NCBI RefSeq assembly: GCF_038624605.1
Contig: NZ_CP152020.1
Coordinates: 1,013,312-1,077,311, forward strand
Length of the DNA stretch: 64,000 nt
Reading direction: 5' to 3'
Origin: Psychrobacillus sp. FSL K6-4046
GTDB taxonomy: Bacteria > Bacillota > Bacilli > Bacillales_A > Planococcaceae
A program made the translations under genes and the position numbers. The first letter of the stretch is position 1; each line of letters starts with the position of its first letter. Positions 18,726-27,656 of the stretch are shown one piece after another. Under the pieces are notes generated by a model. The model was not told where the DNA came from, did not search any database, and saw only the letters and a list, made by a program, of their open reading frames with translations.

Positions 18726-19682
18726 ATGGGATCGGGTATGGAAATGGGAACTCTTAAAAGGGGATTGTCCGCTGGTCTAAAGACAACATGGACATTAAGC
18801 AAGGTTATCTTTCCAATTACATTAATCGTAGTTATTTTGCAATATACTCCTGTTTTGCCGTGGATTATACAATTTATAGAACCATTTATGGGTTTGATTG
18901 GCTTGCGAGGGGAAGCGGCTATTCCTCTTGTCTTAGGTAATGCCTTAAATCTGTATGCAGGTATAGCAGGAATTTTGTCATTAGAGTTAACTGTAAAAGA
19001 AGTATTTATATTAGCAACGATGTTATCGTTCTCCCACAATATTTTCATTGAAACAGGAGTGGCACTAAAGGTTGGAGTGAAGCTGTGGGTCGTATTACTC
19101 GTCCGTTTTGGGCTCGCTATTATTTCTGCAGTTATTATTAACCTAGTGTGGCAGGGCGGAGGCGAAGTGGCTAAGTATGGAGTAGTTACAGCTACACAAA
19201 GTGTACCAGATGGCTGGCTTGAGATCATATTACTTGGTGTTCAAAAGGCTACCTTTGGTGTGTTGCAGCTTGCGCTGATCGTCATCCCACTAATGGTGAT
19301 TATTCAATTCTTAAAAGACCGAAACTATTTACAAAAGTTTTCAGAGAAGCTGGCGCCATTCACAAAAGTAATTGGGGTGCAGCCAAATGCATCTATGACT
19401 CTAGTTGCTGGTCTTGTTATCGGCTTAGCTTATGGAGCCGGAGTAATGATACAGGCAGTTCAGGAGGACGGCGTTAGTAAGAAAGATGCAACATTAGCCT
19501 TTATCTTCCTAGTAGCCTGTCATGCGGTCGTGGAGGATACGTTAATCTTTGTTCCATTAGGTATCCCAATTTTACCGCTCTTGCTCATTCGACTAATCAC
19601 GGCTTTTGTCTTGACGATTATTGTCGCTTATATTTGGCGTAAATCAGAACAGAAAAAAACCAAGGAAGTGCTTACGACATGA
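18726..19682 (+). CDS. Nucleoside-recognition (Gate) domain membrane protein, YvoD-like
   Basis: Polytopic membrane protein with about eight hydrophobic segments and two Gate-like halves: one holds GNALNLYAG and SHNIFIE, the other GLAYGAGVM and ACHAVVEDTLIF. Its place between lgt and ppaX matches B. subtilis yvoD. The transport substrate is unknown. The start is uncertain: ATG codons at 18726, 18738 and 18744 are all in frame, and the first has AAGAAAG just upstream. It overlaps ppaX by 4 bases. Confidence 0.82.
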   Translation: MGSGMEMGTLKRGLSAGLKTTWTLSKVIFPITLIVVILQYTPVLPWIIQFIEPFMGLIGLRGEAAIPLVLGNALNLYAGIAGILSLELTVKEVFILATMLSFSHNIFIETGVALKVGVKLWVVLLVRFGLAIISAVIINLVWQGGGEVAKYGVVTATQSVPDGWLEIILLGVQKATFGVLQLALIVIPLMVIIQFLKDRNYLQKFSEKLAPFTKVIGVQPNASMTLVAGLVIGLAYGAGVMIQAVQEDGVSKKDATLAFIFLVACHAVVEDTLIFVPLGIPILPLLLIRLITAFVLTIIVAYIWRKSEQKKTKEVLTT

Positions 19683-20335
19683 ACGAAGTAACATACAAGG
19701 CTTTGCTTTTTGATTTTGATGGCACGTTATTAGATACCAATGAGCTCATTATCGAAAGTTATTTACATATTTTAGGAGATAAATTTCCTGGGAAATATGA
19801 TCGAGACTCAGTCATTCCTTTCTTAGGACCGTCCCTTCAGGAAACCTGTGAAGCGATTGATCCTACGCAAACTGATTCGCTCATTTTGTCATACAGAGAA
19901 TGGAACCTGGAGCATCATGACCAAATGGTTGCACCATTCGATGGAGTTGTCGAAACGCTTCATAAATTAAAGAATGACGGCTATAAGCTAGCAATCGTTT
20001 CGACTAAAAGAAGAGAAATGATTGATAGAGGACTTCAGCTGATGGGGTGTCAGTCATTATTTGACACGATTGTTGGATTGGAAGATGTTTCTCGTACAAA
20101 GCCAGATCCAGAACCAATATTACTTGCTTTAGAGCATTTGAATGTCTCAAAAGAGGATGCCCTTATGATAGGAGATAATTTTCATGATATAGTGGGCGGA
20201 CAAAATGCTGGAGTGGACACTGCCGGGGTCGCTTGGTCTATAAAAGGCGAGGATTTCTTGTCCACATACAATCCAACGTACATGCTCCATCATATAAATG
20301 ACTTACTTTCTATTAAAAAAGGACAGCTGCTATGA
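19679..20335 (+). CDS. ppaX: Pyrophosphatase PpaX (HAD family)
   Basis: HAD-superfamily hydrolase that cleaves the pyrophosphate released by the phosphorylase activity of HprK. HAD motifs: FDFDGTLLDTNE (residues 11-22), STKRR with motif II threonine and the following lysines, and MIGDNFHDIVGGQNAG (motif IV). Length 218 is normal. ATG overlaps the stop of yvoD and the gene overlaps yvoF by 4 bases, so translation is probably coupled. Linkage to hprK supports the specific name. Confidence 0.93.
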   Translation: MNEVTYKALLFDFDGTLLDTNELIIESYLHILGDKFPGKYDRDSVIPFLGPSLQETCEAIDPTQTDSLILSYREWNLEHHDQMVAPFDGVVETLHKLKNDGYKLAIVSTKRREMIDRGLQLMGCQSLFDTIVGLEDVSRTKPDPEPILLALEHLNVSKEDALMIGDNFHDIVGGQNAGVDTAGVAWSIKGEDFLSTYNPTYMLHHINDLLSIKKGQLL

Positions 20336-20841
20336 GGAAAACCGAGAGATTTCCTGTAAAAGGTGCGAATTCACTTTGGCATGTATACGATACCGTGCCG
20401 TTTTGGAAGGTCATTAAAAACTTTATTTTTATTCAAGCTGCGAGATATTCTCCTTTCTTAAGCTGGAAAAACTTTTTTTACCGTACCTTTCTTCGTATGG
20501 AGGTCGGCAAAGAAACCTCCTTTGCTTTAATGGTCATGGTCGATGTGATGTTCCCTGAAAGGATTAAAGTGGGGAACAATACGATTATCGGCTATAACAC
20601 AACGATTTTAGCACATGAATATTTAATCGATGAATACCGAATTGGTGATGTTATTATCGGAGATCGTGTTTTAATAGGTGCGAATTCTACGATTTTGCCT
20701 GGAGTAACAATCGGTAACGATGCCATTATTTCTGCGGCAACATTAGTAAATGCGGACGTACCAGAGGGCTGCTTTGTTGGAGGCAATCCGATGCGCATTA
20801 TCTATACAAAGGAAGAAATGCTAGAGCGCAATGCAAAATAA
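20332..20841 (+). CDS. Hexapeptide-repeat acyltransferase, YvoF-like
   Basis: Left-handed beta-helix acetyltransferase of the LacA/NodL type. Hexapeptide-style repeats run from about residue 75 to 155 (IKVGNNTIIG, VIIGDRVLIGANSTILPGVTIGNDAIISA), ending with the usual GGNPMRIIYT. The acceptor substrate is unknown. The position after ppaX matches B. subtilis yvoF. It ends the operon before a hairpin terminator. Confidence 0.9.
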   Translation: MRKTERFPVKGANSLWHVYDTVPFWKVIKNFIFIQAARYSPFLSWKNFFYRTFLRMEVGKETSFALMVMVDVMFPERIKVGNNTIIGYNTTILAHEYLIDEYRIGDVIIGDRVLIGANSTILPGVTIGNDAIISAATLVNADVPEGCFVGGNPMRIIYTKEEMLERNAK

Positions 20842-20850
20842 GTATGAACT

Positions 20851-20902
20851 AAAACTGTACGACTATTTGTTAGCTACTAACTAACATGGTCGTCAGTTTT
20901 TT
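20851..20902 (+). terminator. Terminator of the hprK operon
   Basis: Imperfect stem built from AAACTG-CGAC and GTCG-CAGTTT segments, extended by TTGTTAG/CTAAC pairs, and followed by seven Ts. Confidence 0.75.
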
Positions 20903-20961
20903 TGTGCGAATCAAAATACTTGATTAATTATTTTAATAAATTATAATTGACGAATCAACAG

Positions 20962-20973
20962 TTGACTGGTCAA
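20962..20973. promoter_or_regulatory. Candidate MarR operator
   Basis: TTGACTGGTCAA is a palindrome 27 bases before the marR start, within the probable promoter. MarR proteins commonly bind such sites and repress their own operon. Assignment is by position only. Confidence 0.45.
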
Positions 20974-20999
20974 GAGTTCAGTCTGTTAGGAGTGGAAAG

Positions 21000-21422
21000 A
21001 TGGCTAAGTCCTTTAAAGAAATAAAACAAACATTACTTATGCTTAAAAGTTTGGATAGGCGCATAGCTCAAAACTTTGAAAAGAAGACAGGTATTAGCCT
21101 AACTAGATATGAAATGCTGAACACCATATTTGAACGCGCACAGCTTTCCCAAATAGAGCTACAGCAAACGTTGAAAATAGATCAAGGGGCAATCACAAGA
21201 CATTTAAAAATACTTGAAGAGAAAAACTTTGTCGTTCGCAATCGTAATAAGCAAAATAATAGAGAAGTCATTGTCCAAATCACGGAAACTGGTATCGCTA
21301 CTTTGGAAGACTGTGATTTAGGTAAAAATGAATTCATAGACGAATTATTTAATGGATTTACCGATCAAGAGATTCAACAGCTTCAAACACTAGTCAAGAA
21401 ATTGATTGATAACACGAACTAA
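21000..21422 (+). CDS. MarR family transcriptional regulator
   Basis: Winged-helix dimeric repressor of about 140 residues. The core reads ISLTRYEMLNTI, LSQIELQQTLKIDQGAITRHLKILEEKNFVVR (recognition helix and start of the wing) and NNREVIVQITETG. GTTAGGAGTGG precedes the ATG. It lies 35 bases upstream of a nitroreductase gene, so it probably controls that gene in response to electrophiles or phenolic compounds; this is inference from context. Confidence 0.92.
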   Translation: MAKSFKEIKQTLLMLKSLDRRIAQNFEKKTGISLTRYEMLNTIFERAQLSQIELQQTLKIDQGAITRHLKILEEKNFVVRNRNKQNNREVIVQITETGIATLEDCDLGKNEFIDELFNGFTDQEIQQLQTLVKKLIDNTN

Positions 21423-21456
21423 AAAAATCATTAAAATTTGAAAAGGGGTTTTTTAT

Positions 21457-22083
21457 ATGCAAAAAACACATACAACAATCGACCAATTGATTCATGAAAG
21501 AAAATCAGTTCGTAAATATAAAGAAAATGTCGTTATTCCACATGAGGATCTTCAAACTTTGTTACAAAAAGCAATTACTGCACCTTCCTCAAGTAATATG
21601 CAGCCATGGCGCTTTCTAGTTATTGAGGACCAGCAGGTTAAAAAGGAATTGCGACCAATCGCTAATAATCAAGAACAAGTAGAGACATCATCGGCTATTA
21701 TCGCTGTACTCGGTGACCTAGAAATGTACAAGAATACAGAAAAAATTTATAATACAAATTTTGAAAAGGGCTATATGAGTAGAGAAATAGCTAATTTCAT
21801 GATAGAAAGCTCACTTTCTTTATACGGTAATCTTCCTGAAGAAGTCATGAAAAATATTGTTCATTTTGATGCAGGACTTGTATCCATGCAGATCATGCTA
21901 TTAGCGAAGGACATGGGCTATGACACAGTTCCAATGGGCGGATTTGACAAAGTGAAATTTGCGGAGAAATTTAATTTACCTCAAAATGAAATCCCTATTT
22001 TACTTATTGCAATTGGTGAAGCAGCAGCTCCTGCTTATGGATCTTCACGTCTTCCTCTTGAACAAATAGTAAGATATATTTAA
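21457..22083 (+). CDS. Nitroreductase family protein
   Basis: FMN-dependent NAD(P)H oxidoreductase that could reduce nitro compounds or quinones. An N-terminal RKSVRKYKE flavin-phosphate motif, APSSSNMQPWRFLVI (residues about 43-57), the central DAGLVSMQIMLLAKDMGYDTVPMGGF and the C-terminal IGEAA segment are typical. Length 208 is normal. A strong AAAAGGGG site precedes the ATG. Probably an operon with the MarR gene. Confidence 0.92.
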   Translation: MQKTHTTIDQLIHERKSVRKYKENVVIPHEDLQTLLQKAITAPSSSNMQPWRFLVIEDQQVKKELRPIANNQEQVETSSAIIAVLGDLEMYKNTEKIYNTNFEKGYMSREIANFMIESSLSLYGNLPEEVMKNIVHFDAGLVSMQIMLLAKDMGYDTVPMGGFDKVKFAEKFNLPQNEIPILLIAIGEAAAPAYGSSRLPLEQIVRYI

Positions 22084-22119
22084 ACAAAAAGAGGGCAGCG
22101 CAAAGCCGGCCGCATAATA

Positions 22120-22167
22120 AAAAACAGTTTCAATTTTACTTATTGTAAGATTGGAACTGTTTTTTTG
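22120..22167 (+). terminator. Rho-independent terminator
   Basis: The arms AAACAGTTTCAATTTTAC and GTAAGATTGGAACTGTTT are nearly complementary and are followed by Ts. It ends the marR-nitroreductase unit. Confidence 0.85.
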
Positions 22168-22177
22168 TAGTTTTAAG

Positions 22178-22477
22178 CTAATCTCTTGTAAAAATTATGA
22201 TTGCACCAGCTAAAAAAACACCTATTAAAATTATTAGTAAAAGACTAAAAACTGACTGATTTGAAAAATACCTAATAAAAACAATAGGTGTGCCAATCAT
22301 AGCCAAAATGGAAACAAACTTCATATAGCGGACAACTTTTGGGGAAACCTCAGGTTCTTCTTCGTACATCCAGCGTTTTCCCCATAAAAAGCTTTCTTCA
22401 GGAAAATTGTAAGTCCAAATAAAGAAGGCATAAAGCGGTATCATTAAGACTACTAGGATGAAGATTTCGCCTATCAT
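22178..22477 (-). CDS. Small membrane protein, 99 aa
   Basis: Not recognised. Hydrophobic segments lie at about residues 2-22, 52-68 and 74-95. A cytoplasmic-looking loop contains FPEESFLWGKRWMYEEEPEVSP. The start at 22477 has a GGGGGGAA site 5 bases upstream; the longer reading from 22519 has none. Single gene on the minus strand; the repeat array lies upstream of it. Confidence 0.6.
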   Translation of the reverse strand: MIGEIFILVVLMIPLYAFFIWTYNFPEESFLWGKRWMYEEEPEVSPKVVRYMKFVSILAMIGTPIVFIRYFSNQSVFSLLLIILIGVFLAGAIIIFTRD

Positions 22478-22660
22478 TTTGTTTTCCCCCCGGACAATAA
22501 AAGAATATAGATCACCCAAACTAAACTTTGGTTTTACTTTAATACGGTTGAGAATAGTGCAGGTTCCAAATTTAGATGAATTTTACATTTAAAATGAATG
22601 AAACCCTGGGGATAAGTAAAAGTATTTGGAGGAATCCGGTGAAAATGTCCGGGACGAGGC

Positions 22661-23040
22661 AAAGTGTTGCGTCAAAATAGAAAGTGTTGCAGAAACGGGT
22701 AGAAGTGTTGCGCGAAATTCAAAAGTGTTGCGGAAAACGAGTTAAGTGTTGCGCGAAATTAAAGTGTTGCGGAAACGGGTAGAAGTGTTGCGCGAAATTC
22801 AAAAGTGTTGTGGAAAACGAGTTAAGTGTTGCACGAAATTAAAGTGTTGCGGAAACGGGTAGAAGTGTTGCGCGAAAATCCAAAGTGTTGCAGAAAACGG
22901 GTTAAGTGTTGCGCGAAATTCAAAAGTGTTGCGGAAAACGAGTTAAGTGTTGCACGAAATTAAAGTGTTGCAGAAACGGGTAGAAGTGTTGCGCGAAATT
23001 CAAAAGTGTTGCAGATAACCCGCTAACTGTTGCGCCAAAC
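22661..23040. repeat. Interspersed short-repeat array A (core AAGTGTTGCG)
   Basis: Nineteen copies of a GTGTTGC core, almost all in the same orientation and spaced 17-23 bases apart. Spacers alternate between CGAAATT-type and GAAACGGG-type. Four units form an 80-base higher-order repeat (gtg at 22684, 22764 and 22844). The array fills the gap between the minus-strand membrane gene and the his operon promoter. The remaining 22478-22660 shows no gene. Confidence 0.9.
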
Positions 23041-23104
23041 GCTGAACCTGCTGGGGAGTGGTTGAGTGAATTAAAAGGGCTCTGAAATCTATAAGCTTAT
23101 GAAG

Positions 23105-23133
23105 TTGACGAATAGTCTGAAATAGTATAAAAT
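23105..23133 (+). promoter_or_regulatory. Promoter of the his operon
   Basis: TTGACG and TAAAAT separated by 17 bases, about 60 bases upstream of hisZ. No leader peptide rich in histidine codons and no T-box-like structure was noticed between the promoter and hisZ. Confidence 0.65.
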
Positions 23134-23190
23134 TTATTTAATTTATTATATTAGCACTCTACTACAGTGAAGTGAATTAGGGGTGGGACA

Positions 23191-24369
23191 ATGAGTAAAA
23201 TTCAAATGTTTGAGAAGCCGCTTGGTATGCGAGATTCGTTCCCAGAGGTTAATGAGCAAAAAGAATACATAAGATCCGTTGCGAGAGAGTTTATTCGCAC
23301 CAAAGGATATGATTTTATAAAAACACCATCAGTTGAGTATTTTGAGACGATTGGGAAGGCGTCGGCAATTGATGAGTCCTCATTATTTAAATTGGTGGAT
23401 AACCAAGGAGAGATGCTCGTTTTACGACCTGATATGACGACTCCTATCGCTAGAATAGCAGCATCCAAGCTATTAAAAGAAAAGAATCCACTTCGCCTTG
23501 CGTATTATGCCAATGTATTTCGTGCGCAGCAACGGGAGGGTGGAAGGCCAGCGGAATTTGAACAGCTAGGCTTAGAGCTGATCGGTGATTTTAGTCCTTA
23601 CGGAGACAGTGAAATTATTTATACGGCTGTGGAGCTCATTAAAGCGTTAGGCGTGGAACATTTTCAAATTACGATTGGGCACGCGGGGCTTTTGACAGCT
23701 ATTCTCTCAAATAATACAAACAAGTCGGAGCAGGTGGAAACGCTAAGAATGCTCCTAGTCGAAAAGAATTTTGTAGGATTTATGAAAATGCTGGATGACT
23801 TAGAGCTATCCGCTTTTCAACAAGAGAATTTGACTATGCTGGTGGATCATACGATGGCAGCGAAATCCGTGGAAGATTTTAGACAGCTTTTGACAAACGA
23901 GCAGCAATATTTAGTAGATCAGATTATACAGCTCCAGCAGCTATTAGAGCTTCAGTTGAGTGATCCCTCTGTTTATTCCTTCGACTTTTCATTAGCAAGC
24001 CATATGAGCTATTACACAGGCATGCTGTTTGAGATACATGCTGCTGGCAGTGGCTTTCCTCTTGGAAATGGTGGAAGGTATGACGAGCTATTTAAGCAAT
24101 TTGAACAAAATGTAGGGGCAACCGGCTTTGGATTAAGAGTAGATCGGCTGCTAGAGGTTCTCCCTAAAAAAGAGAAAAATGAAAAACATACACTTATTTT
24201 ATTTGATAAAGGCTCCTTCCTAAAAGCTAATGTTCTAGCAGAGGCAAGACGTAGTATTGGGGAGCGCGTAACGCTTCAATATGAGGGCAGTGTCCATGAT
24301 TTAGAGGCCTACCAATATAGCTTTCAGGAAATAATTAAGGTAGTAGAAGGTGGTTTTGCAGGTGAATGA
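23191..24369 (+). CDS. hisZ: ATP phosphoribosyltransferase regulatory subunit
   Basis: HisRS-like paralogue that activates the short form of HisG. Class II tRNA-synthetase motif 2 ([24 protein letters not shown], from about residue 110) and motif 3-like [13 protein letters not shown] are present, but there is no anticodon-binding domain, consistent with HisZ. 392 residues. ATG with GGGGTGG upstream. First gene of the histidine operon; overlaps hisG by 8 bases. Confidence 0.95.
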   Translation: MSKIQMFEKPLGMRDSFPEVNEQKEYIRSVAREFIRTKGYDFIKTPSVEYFETIGKASAIDESSLFKLVDNQGEMLVLRPDMTTPIARIAASKLLKEKNPLRLAYYANVFRAQQREGGRPAEFEQLGLELIGDFSPYGDSEIIYTAVELIKALGVEHFQITIGHAGLLTAILSNNTNKSEQVETLRMLLVEKNFVGFMKMLDDLELSAFQQENLTMLVDHTMAAKSVEDFRQLLTNEQQYLVDQIIQLQQLLELQLSDPSVYSFDFSLASHMSYYTGMLFEIHAAGSGFPLGNGGRYDELFKQFEQNVGATGFGLRVDRLLEVLPKKEKNEKHTLILFDKGSFLKANVLAEARRSIGERVTLQYEGSVHDLEAYQYSFQEIIKVVEGGFAGE

Positions 24370-24991
24370 ATTAACGATTGCGATGCCGAAAGGGCGCATT
24401 TTTGAGGAAGCCTATCAACTATTTGTCGAAGCAGGGTTTAATTTACCAGCTGAAATTAGCGATTCTCGCAAGCTGATCGTAGAAGCGCCGGATGAGCGTA
24501 TCCAGTTCATCCTAGCGAAGCCAATGGATGTCCCGGTTTACGTCGAGCACGGGGTCGCTGATATTGGAATAGCTGGCAAGGACGTTTTACTGGAGCAGCA
24601 TCGAGATGTGCATGAATTATTAGATTTACATATTAGTAATTGCTATATTGCAACTGCGGGGCTGCCGAATACGGTGATGAATGAGATTGCCCCTCGTGTT
24701 GCAACTAAATATCCAACAATAGCTACTAATTTCTATAAGGAAAAAGGGGAGCAGGTGGAAATCATTGAGCTGAACGGTTCGATAGAGCTGGCTCCAATGA
24801 TTGGCCTAGCCGACCGGATCGTGGATATCGTGTCGACAGGACAAACACTAAAAGAAAACGGCTTAGTCGAATACGAAAGGATCGTGGATATATCCTCTCG
24901 ATTAATCGTGAATCCTGTAAGCTATCGTGTAAAAAGTGAGCGGATTCGAGAGTTCGTTGCCAAGCTAAATAAAGAACTTCAAAAAAGGTAG
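24362..24991 (+). CDS. hisG: ATP phosphoribosyltransferase, short form
   Basis: First committed enzyme of histidine synthesis: ATP plus PRPP gives phosphoribosyl-ATP. Motifs: [10 protein letters not shown] near the N-terminus, [23 protein letters not shown], and the PRPP loop [14 protein letters not shown]. The 209-residue short form lacks the regulatory domain and needs HisZ, which is encoded just upstream. GTG 24362 gives [12 protein letters not shown] and has GAAGGTGG upstream; an earlier GTG at 24350 is possible but lies inside hisZ without a site. Confidence 0.95.
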   Translation: MNELTIAMPKGRIFEEAYQLFVEAGFNLPAEISDSRKLIVEAPDERIQFILAKPMDVPVYVEHGVADIGIAGKDVLLEQHRDVHELLDLHISNCYIATAGLPNTVMNEIAPRVATKYPTIATNFYKEKGEQVEIIELNGSIELAPMIGLADRIVDIVSTGQTLKENGLVEYERIVDISSRLIVNPVSYRVKSERIREFVAKLNKELQKR

Positions 24992-24999
24992 GGAATACC

Positions 25000-26286
25000 A
25001 TGATGAAAATAGAAAAGCTAACAGAAACCATCTCCTTACAGCGTTCGGTGGAGCAGGCTAATATGAACCACCTCACAACCGTTCGAGAGGTTATTTCAGA
25101 GGTACAAGCAAATGGAGACCAAGCATTACTCGCCTATACGGAAAAGTGGGACGGAGTGAAGCTTTCAAGCCTAAGAGTTTCCCCAGAGGAGATCGAAGAG
25201 GCCTTCATCGGCTTTGATCCTCAGCTGATAGAGGATTTGAAGGAAGCAGCGAATAATATTCGTACATTTCATGAGAAGCAGGCGAGACAAAATATTGAAT
25301 TGGCTCTAGAAAAAAACTCGTATATTCAATATAGAATCTCACCATTAGATGCAGTCGGCTTATATGTGCCAGGTGGGACAGCGGCATATCCATCGTCCGT
25401 ACTCATGAATGCTATTCCAGCCATTGTCGCAGGTGTAACTCGAGTAGTTATCGTATCGCCGCCTTCTAAGGATGGCAGGCTTCCTGCTTCGGTTCTAGTC
25501 GCAGCAAAAATAGCTGGAATAACAGAAATCTATAAGGTAGGAGGCGCTCAAGCGATTGCGGCGCTGGCTTACGGAACAGAATCTATTCAACCTGTGGATA
25601 AAATAACTGGACCAGGTAACAGCTATGTGGCACTTGCGAAACGAGAAGTGTTTGGCAAGGTGGCAATCGATATGATTGCTGGGCCAAGTGAAATAGCGAT
25701 TATTGCCGATGACACTGCCTATGCAGATGAGGTAGCAGCCGATTTATTGGCACAGGCGGAGCATGATGCCTTTGCGAGTTCGGTTTTAATTACCACTAGT
25801 GAGCGTTTAGCCAAGCAGGTTTCAATAGAAGTAGAGAGACAGCTAAAGCAGCTTCCTCGTGAAGAAATTGCACGGGCCTCTATAGAAAACTACGGTCGTA
25901 TCTATTTGGCACAATCACTTCAAGAGGCGGTCAAGGCAACAAATGAGCTGGCCCCTGAGCATTTAGAAATTATTACGGAAAATGCAAAAGAGCTGAGTGA
26001 GCAGATCAAGCACGCTGGAGCTATATTCATTGGTCGATATAGCAGTGAGCCAGTCGGCGACTATTTTGCCGGTACGAACCATGTGCTTCCAACGAACAGT
26101 ACGGCTCGTTTTTCGAGTGGCTTAAATGTAGACGATTTTGTAAAGAAAACGAGTGTCGTGTATTATTCGGAGGAAATGTGGCAGGAGCAATATCCTAAAA
26201 TCGCTCGTTTGGCTAGACTCGAGCAATTAGAGGGACACGCTCGATCTGTCGAATCAAGAAGCTGGGAGAAGGGGAATGCAAAATGA
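25000..26286 (+). CDS. hisD: Histidinol dehydrogenase
   Basis: NAD-dependent zinc enzyme for the last two steps, histidinol to histidine. Conserved stretches: GLYVPGGTAAYPSSVLMNAIPA, KVGGAQAIAALAYGT, GPGNSYVALAKREVFG and IAGPSEIAII, with the zinc and catalytic residues in AQAEHDAFAS and APEHLE. 428 residues (427 from the second ATG). It overlaps hisB by 4 bases, indicating coupled translation. Confidence 0.97.
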   Translation: MMKIEKLTETISLQRSVEQANMNHLTTVREVISEVQANGDQALLAYTEKWDGVKLSSLRVSPEEIEEAFIGFDPQLIEDLKEAANNIRTFHEKQARQNIELALEKNSYIQYRISPLDAVGLYVPGGTAAYPSSVLMNAIPAIVAGVTRVVIVSPPSKDGRLPASVLVAAKIAGITEIYKVGGAQAIAALAYGTESIQPVDKITGPGNSYVALAKREVFGKVAIDMIAGPSEIAIIADDTAYADEVAADLLAQAEHDAFASSVLITTSERLAKQVSIEVERQLKQLPREEIARASIENYGRIYLAQSLQEAVKATNELAPEHLEIITENAKELSEQIKHAGAIFIGRYSSEPVGDYFAGTNHVLPTNSTARFSSGLNVDDFVKKTSVVYYSEEMWQEQYPKIARLARLEQLEGHARSVESRSWEKGNAK

Positions 26287-26879
26287 AACCAAATCGAATT
26301 GCTAAAATAGATAGAATGACAAATGAAACAAAGGTTTATGTAGATATTAATCTGGACGGAGAGGGCAAGGCGGATATTGAGACTGGCGTTCCTTTTATGG
26401 ATCATATGCTGGACCTGTTTACGAAGCATGGCCTGTTCGATGCCACGATTAAAGCAAATGGCGATACACATATAGACGACCACCACACAACGGAAGATAT
26501 CGGTATTGTATTAGGGCAAGCAGTAAAAGAGGCACTAGGAGACAAAAAGAGTATCAAGCGCTATGGAAATGCTTTTGTTCCAATGGATGATGCATTAGCC
26601 CAGGTTGTAATTGACATTTCAAACAGACCTCATTTAGAGTTCAGAGCACAGTTTCCGACACAAAAGGTAGGGAACTTTGATACAGAGCTGGTTCACGAAT
26701 TTCTTTGGAAATTTGCATTAGAGGCTCGTATGAACGTCCATGTCATCGTACATTACGGAGCAAATACCCACCATATGATCGAAGCGATTTTCAAGGCACT
26801 AGCTCGAGCGATCGACGATGCCATTACAATAGATGATCGAGTGAAGGGTGTTCCTTCTACAAAGGGTCTACTTACATAA
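26283..26879 (+). CDS. hisB: Imidazoleglycerol-phosphate dehydratase
   Basis: Converts imidazole glycerol phosphate to imidazole acetol phosphate. Metal-binding histidine motifs: FMDHMLDLFTKHG, DIDDHHTTEDIG-type segment (HIDDHHTTEDIG), ELVHEFLWKFA and GANTHHMIEAIFKA. 198 residues, single-function form as in Firmicutes. Its substrate is made by HisHF, neither of which is encoded beside it here. Confidence 0.97.
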   Translation: MKPNRIAKIDRMTNETKVYVDINLDGEGKADIETGVPFMDHMLDLFTKHGLFDATIKANGDTHIDDHHTTEDIGIVLGQAVKEALGDKKSIKRYGNAFVPMDDALAQVVIDISNRPHLEFRAQFPTQKVGNFDTELVHEFLWKFALEARMNVHVIVHYGANTHHMIEAIFKALARAIDDAITIDDRVKGVPSTKGLLT

Positions 26880-26890
26880 GGAGGAATTTC

Positions 26891-27631
26891 ATGAGCTCAA
26901 TACAAGTATATCCCGCAATCGATATGAAGGGCGGTAAATGTGTACGCCTGTATCAAGGGGATTATGAACAAGAAACTATATATGGAGACTCTCCATTTGA
27001 TATGGCAAAAAAGTTTGTCGATGAAGGGGCAGCCTGGATTCATTTGGTTGATCTAGACGGGGCAAAGGATGGCGAAAAGATTCATGCCAAGGAGGTCATC
27101 CGTATTGCGAAAGAGCTACCGGTTAACGTTCAAATAGGCGGAGGAATACGATCTAGCGAGGATGTGAGCTACTATCTTGATCACGGGGTCAATCGTGTCA
27201 TTATAGGTAGTCTTGCCATTTCACAGCCAGAGCTTGTTGCCGATCTGATTCAAGAGTATGGCGGTGATCGAATCGTCATTGGGTTAGATGCGAAGGACGG
27301 CATGGTAGCAACACATGGCTGGTTAGAAACGTCTAGCCAGTCAGCCATTGAAGTAGGGCAATACTTTGCCTCAAAAGGTGCGAAACACGTTATTTTTACA
27401 GACATTGCGACGGATGGAACATTGCAAGGTCCCAACTTAAAGGCGAACAAAGAGCTAGCAGAAGCAACCGGACTGTCGATTATTGTCTCGGGAGGAATCA
27501 GCTCCTTAGAAGACATCGAGGCAGTAGCGGAACTCTCTAAAATTTCTAGCGTTAGCGGAGTAATCACAGGAAAAGCGTTATACAACAATCGTTTTACATT
27601 AAAAGAGGCGCTACAAACAATAAGTAATTGA
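26891..27631 (+). CDS. hisA: ProFAR isomerase (HisA)
   Basis: Beta/alpha-barrel isomerase turning ProFAR into PRFAR. Catalytic Asp in YPAIDMKGGKCVRL (residues 7-20), second Asp in TDIATDGTLQGPN, phosphate loops IGGGIRS and VSGGISSLED. The Arg-rich HisA pattern rather than HisF supports the call. 246 residues. A strong AAGGAGG site follows directly after hisB with only 11 bases between, leaving no room or remnant of hisH. Confidence 0.96.
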   Translation: MSSIQVYPAIDMKGGKCVRLYQGDYEQETIYGDSPFDMAKKFVDEGAAWIHLVDLDGAKDGEKIHAKEVIRIAKELPVNVQIGGGIRSSEDVSYYLDHGVNRVIIGSLAISQPELVADLIQEYGGDRIVIGLDAKDGMVATHGWLETSSQSAIEVGQYFASKGAKHVIFTDIATDGTLQGPNLKANKELAEATGLSIIVSGGISSLEDIEAVAELSKISSVSGVITGKALYNNRFTLKEALQTISN

Positions 27632-27656
27632 GCAAGCCTTGAAGGGGAGTAAGAAT

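Noticed and set aside
22661..23040. CRISPR array
   Set aside because: Cores are only 7-10 bases, spacers are themselves repeated, and no cas genes are nearby.
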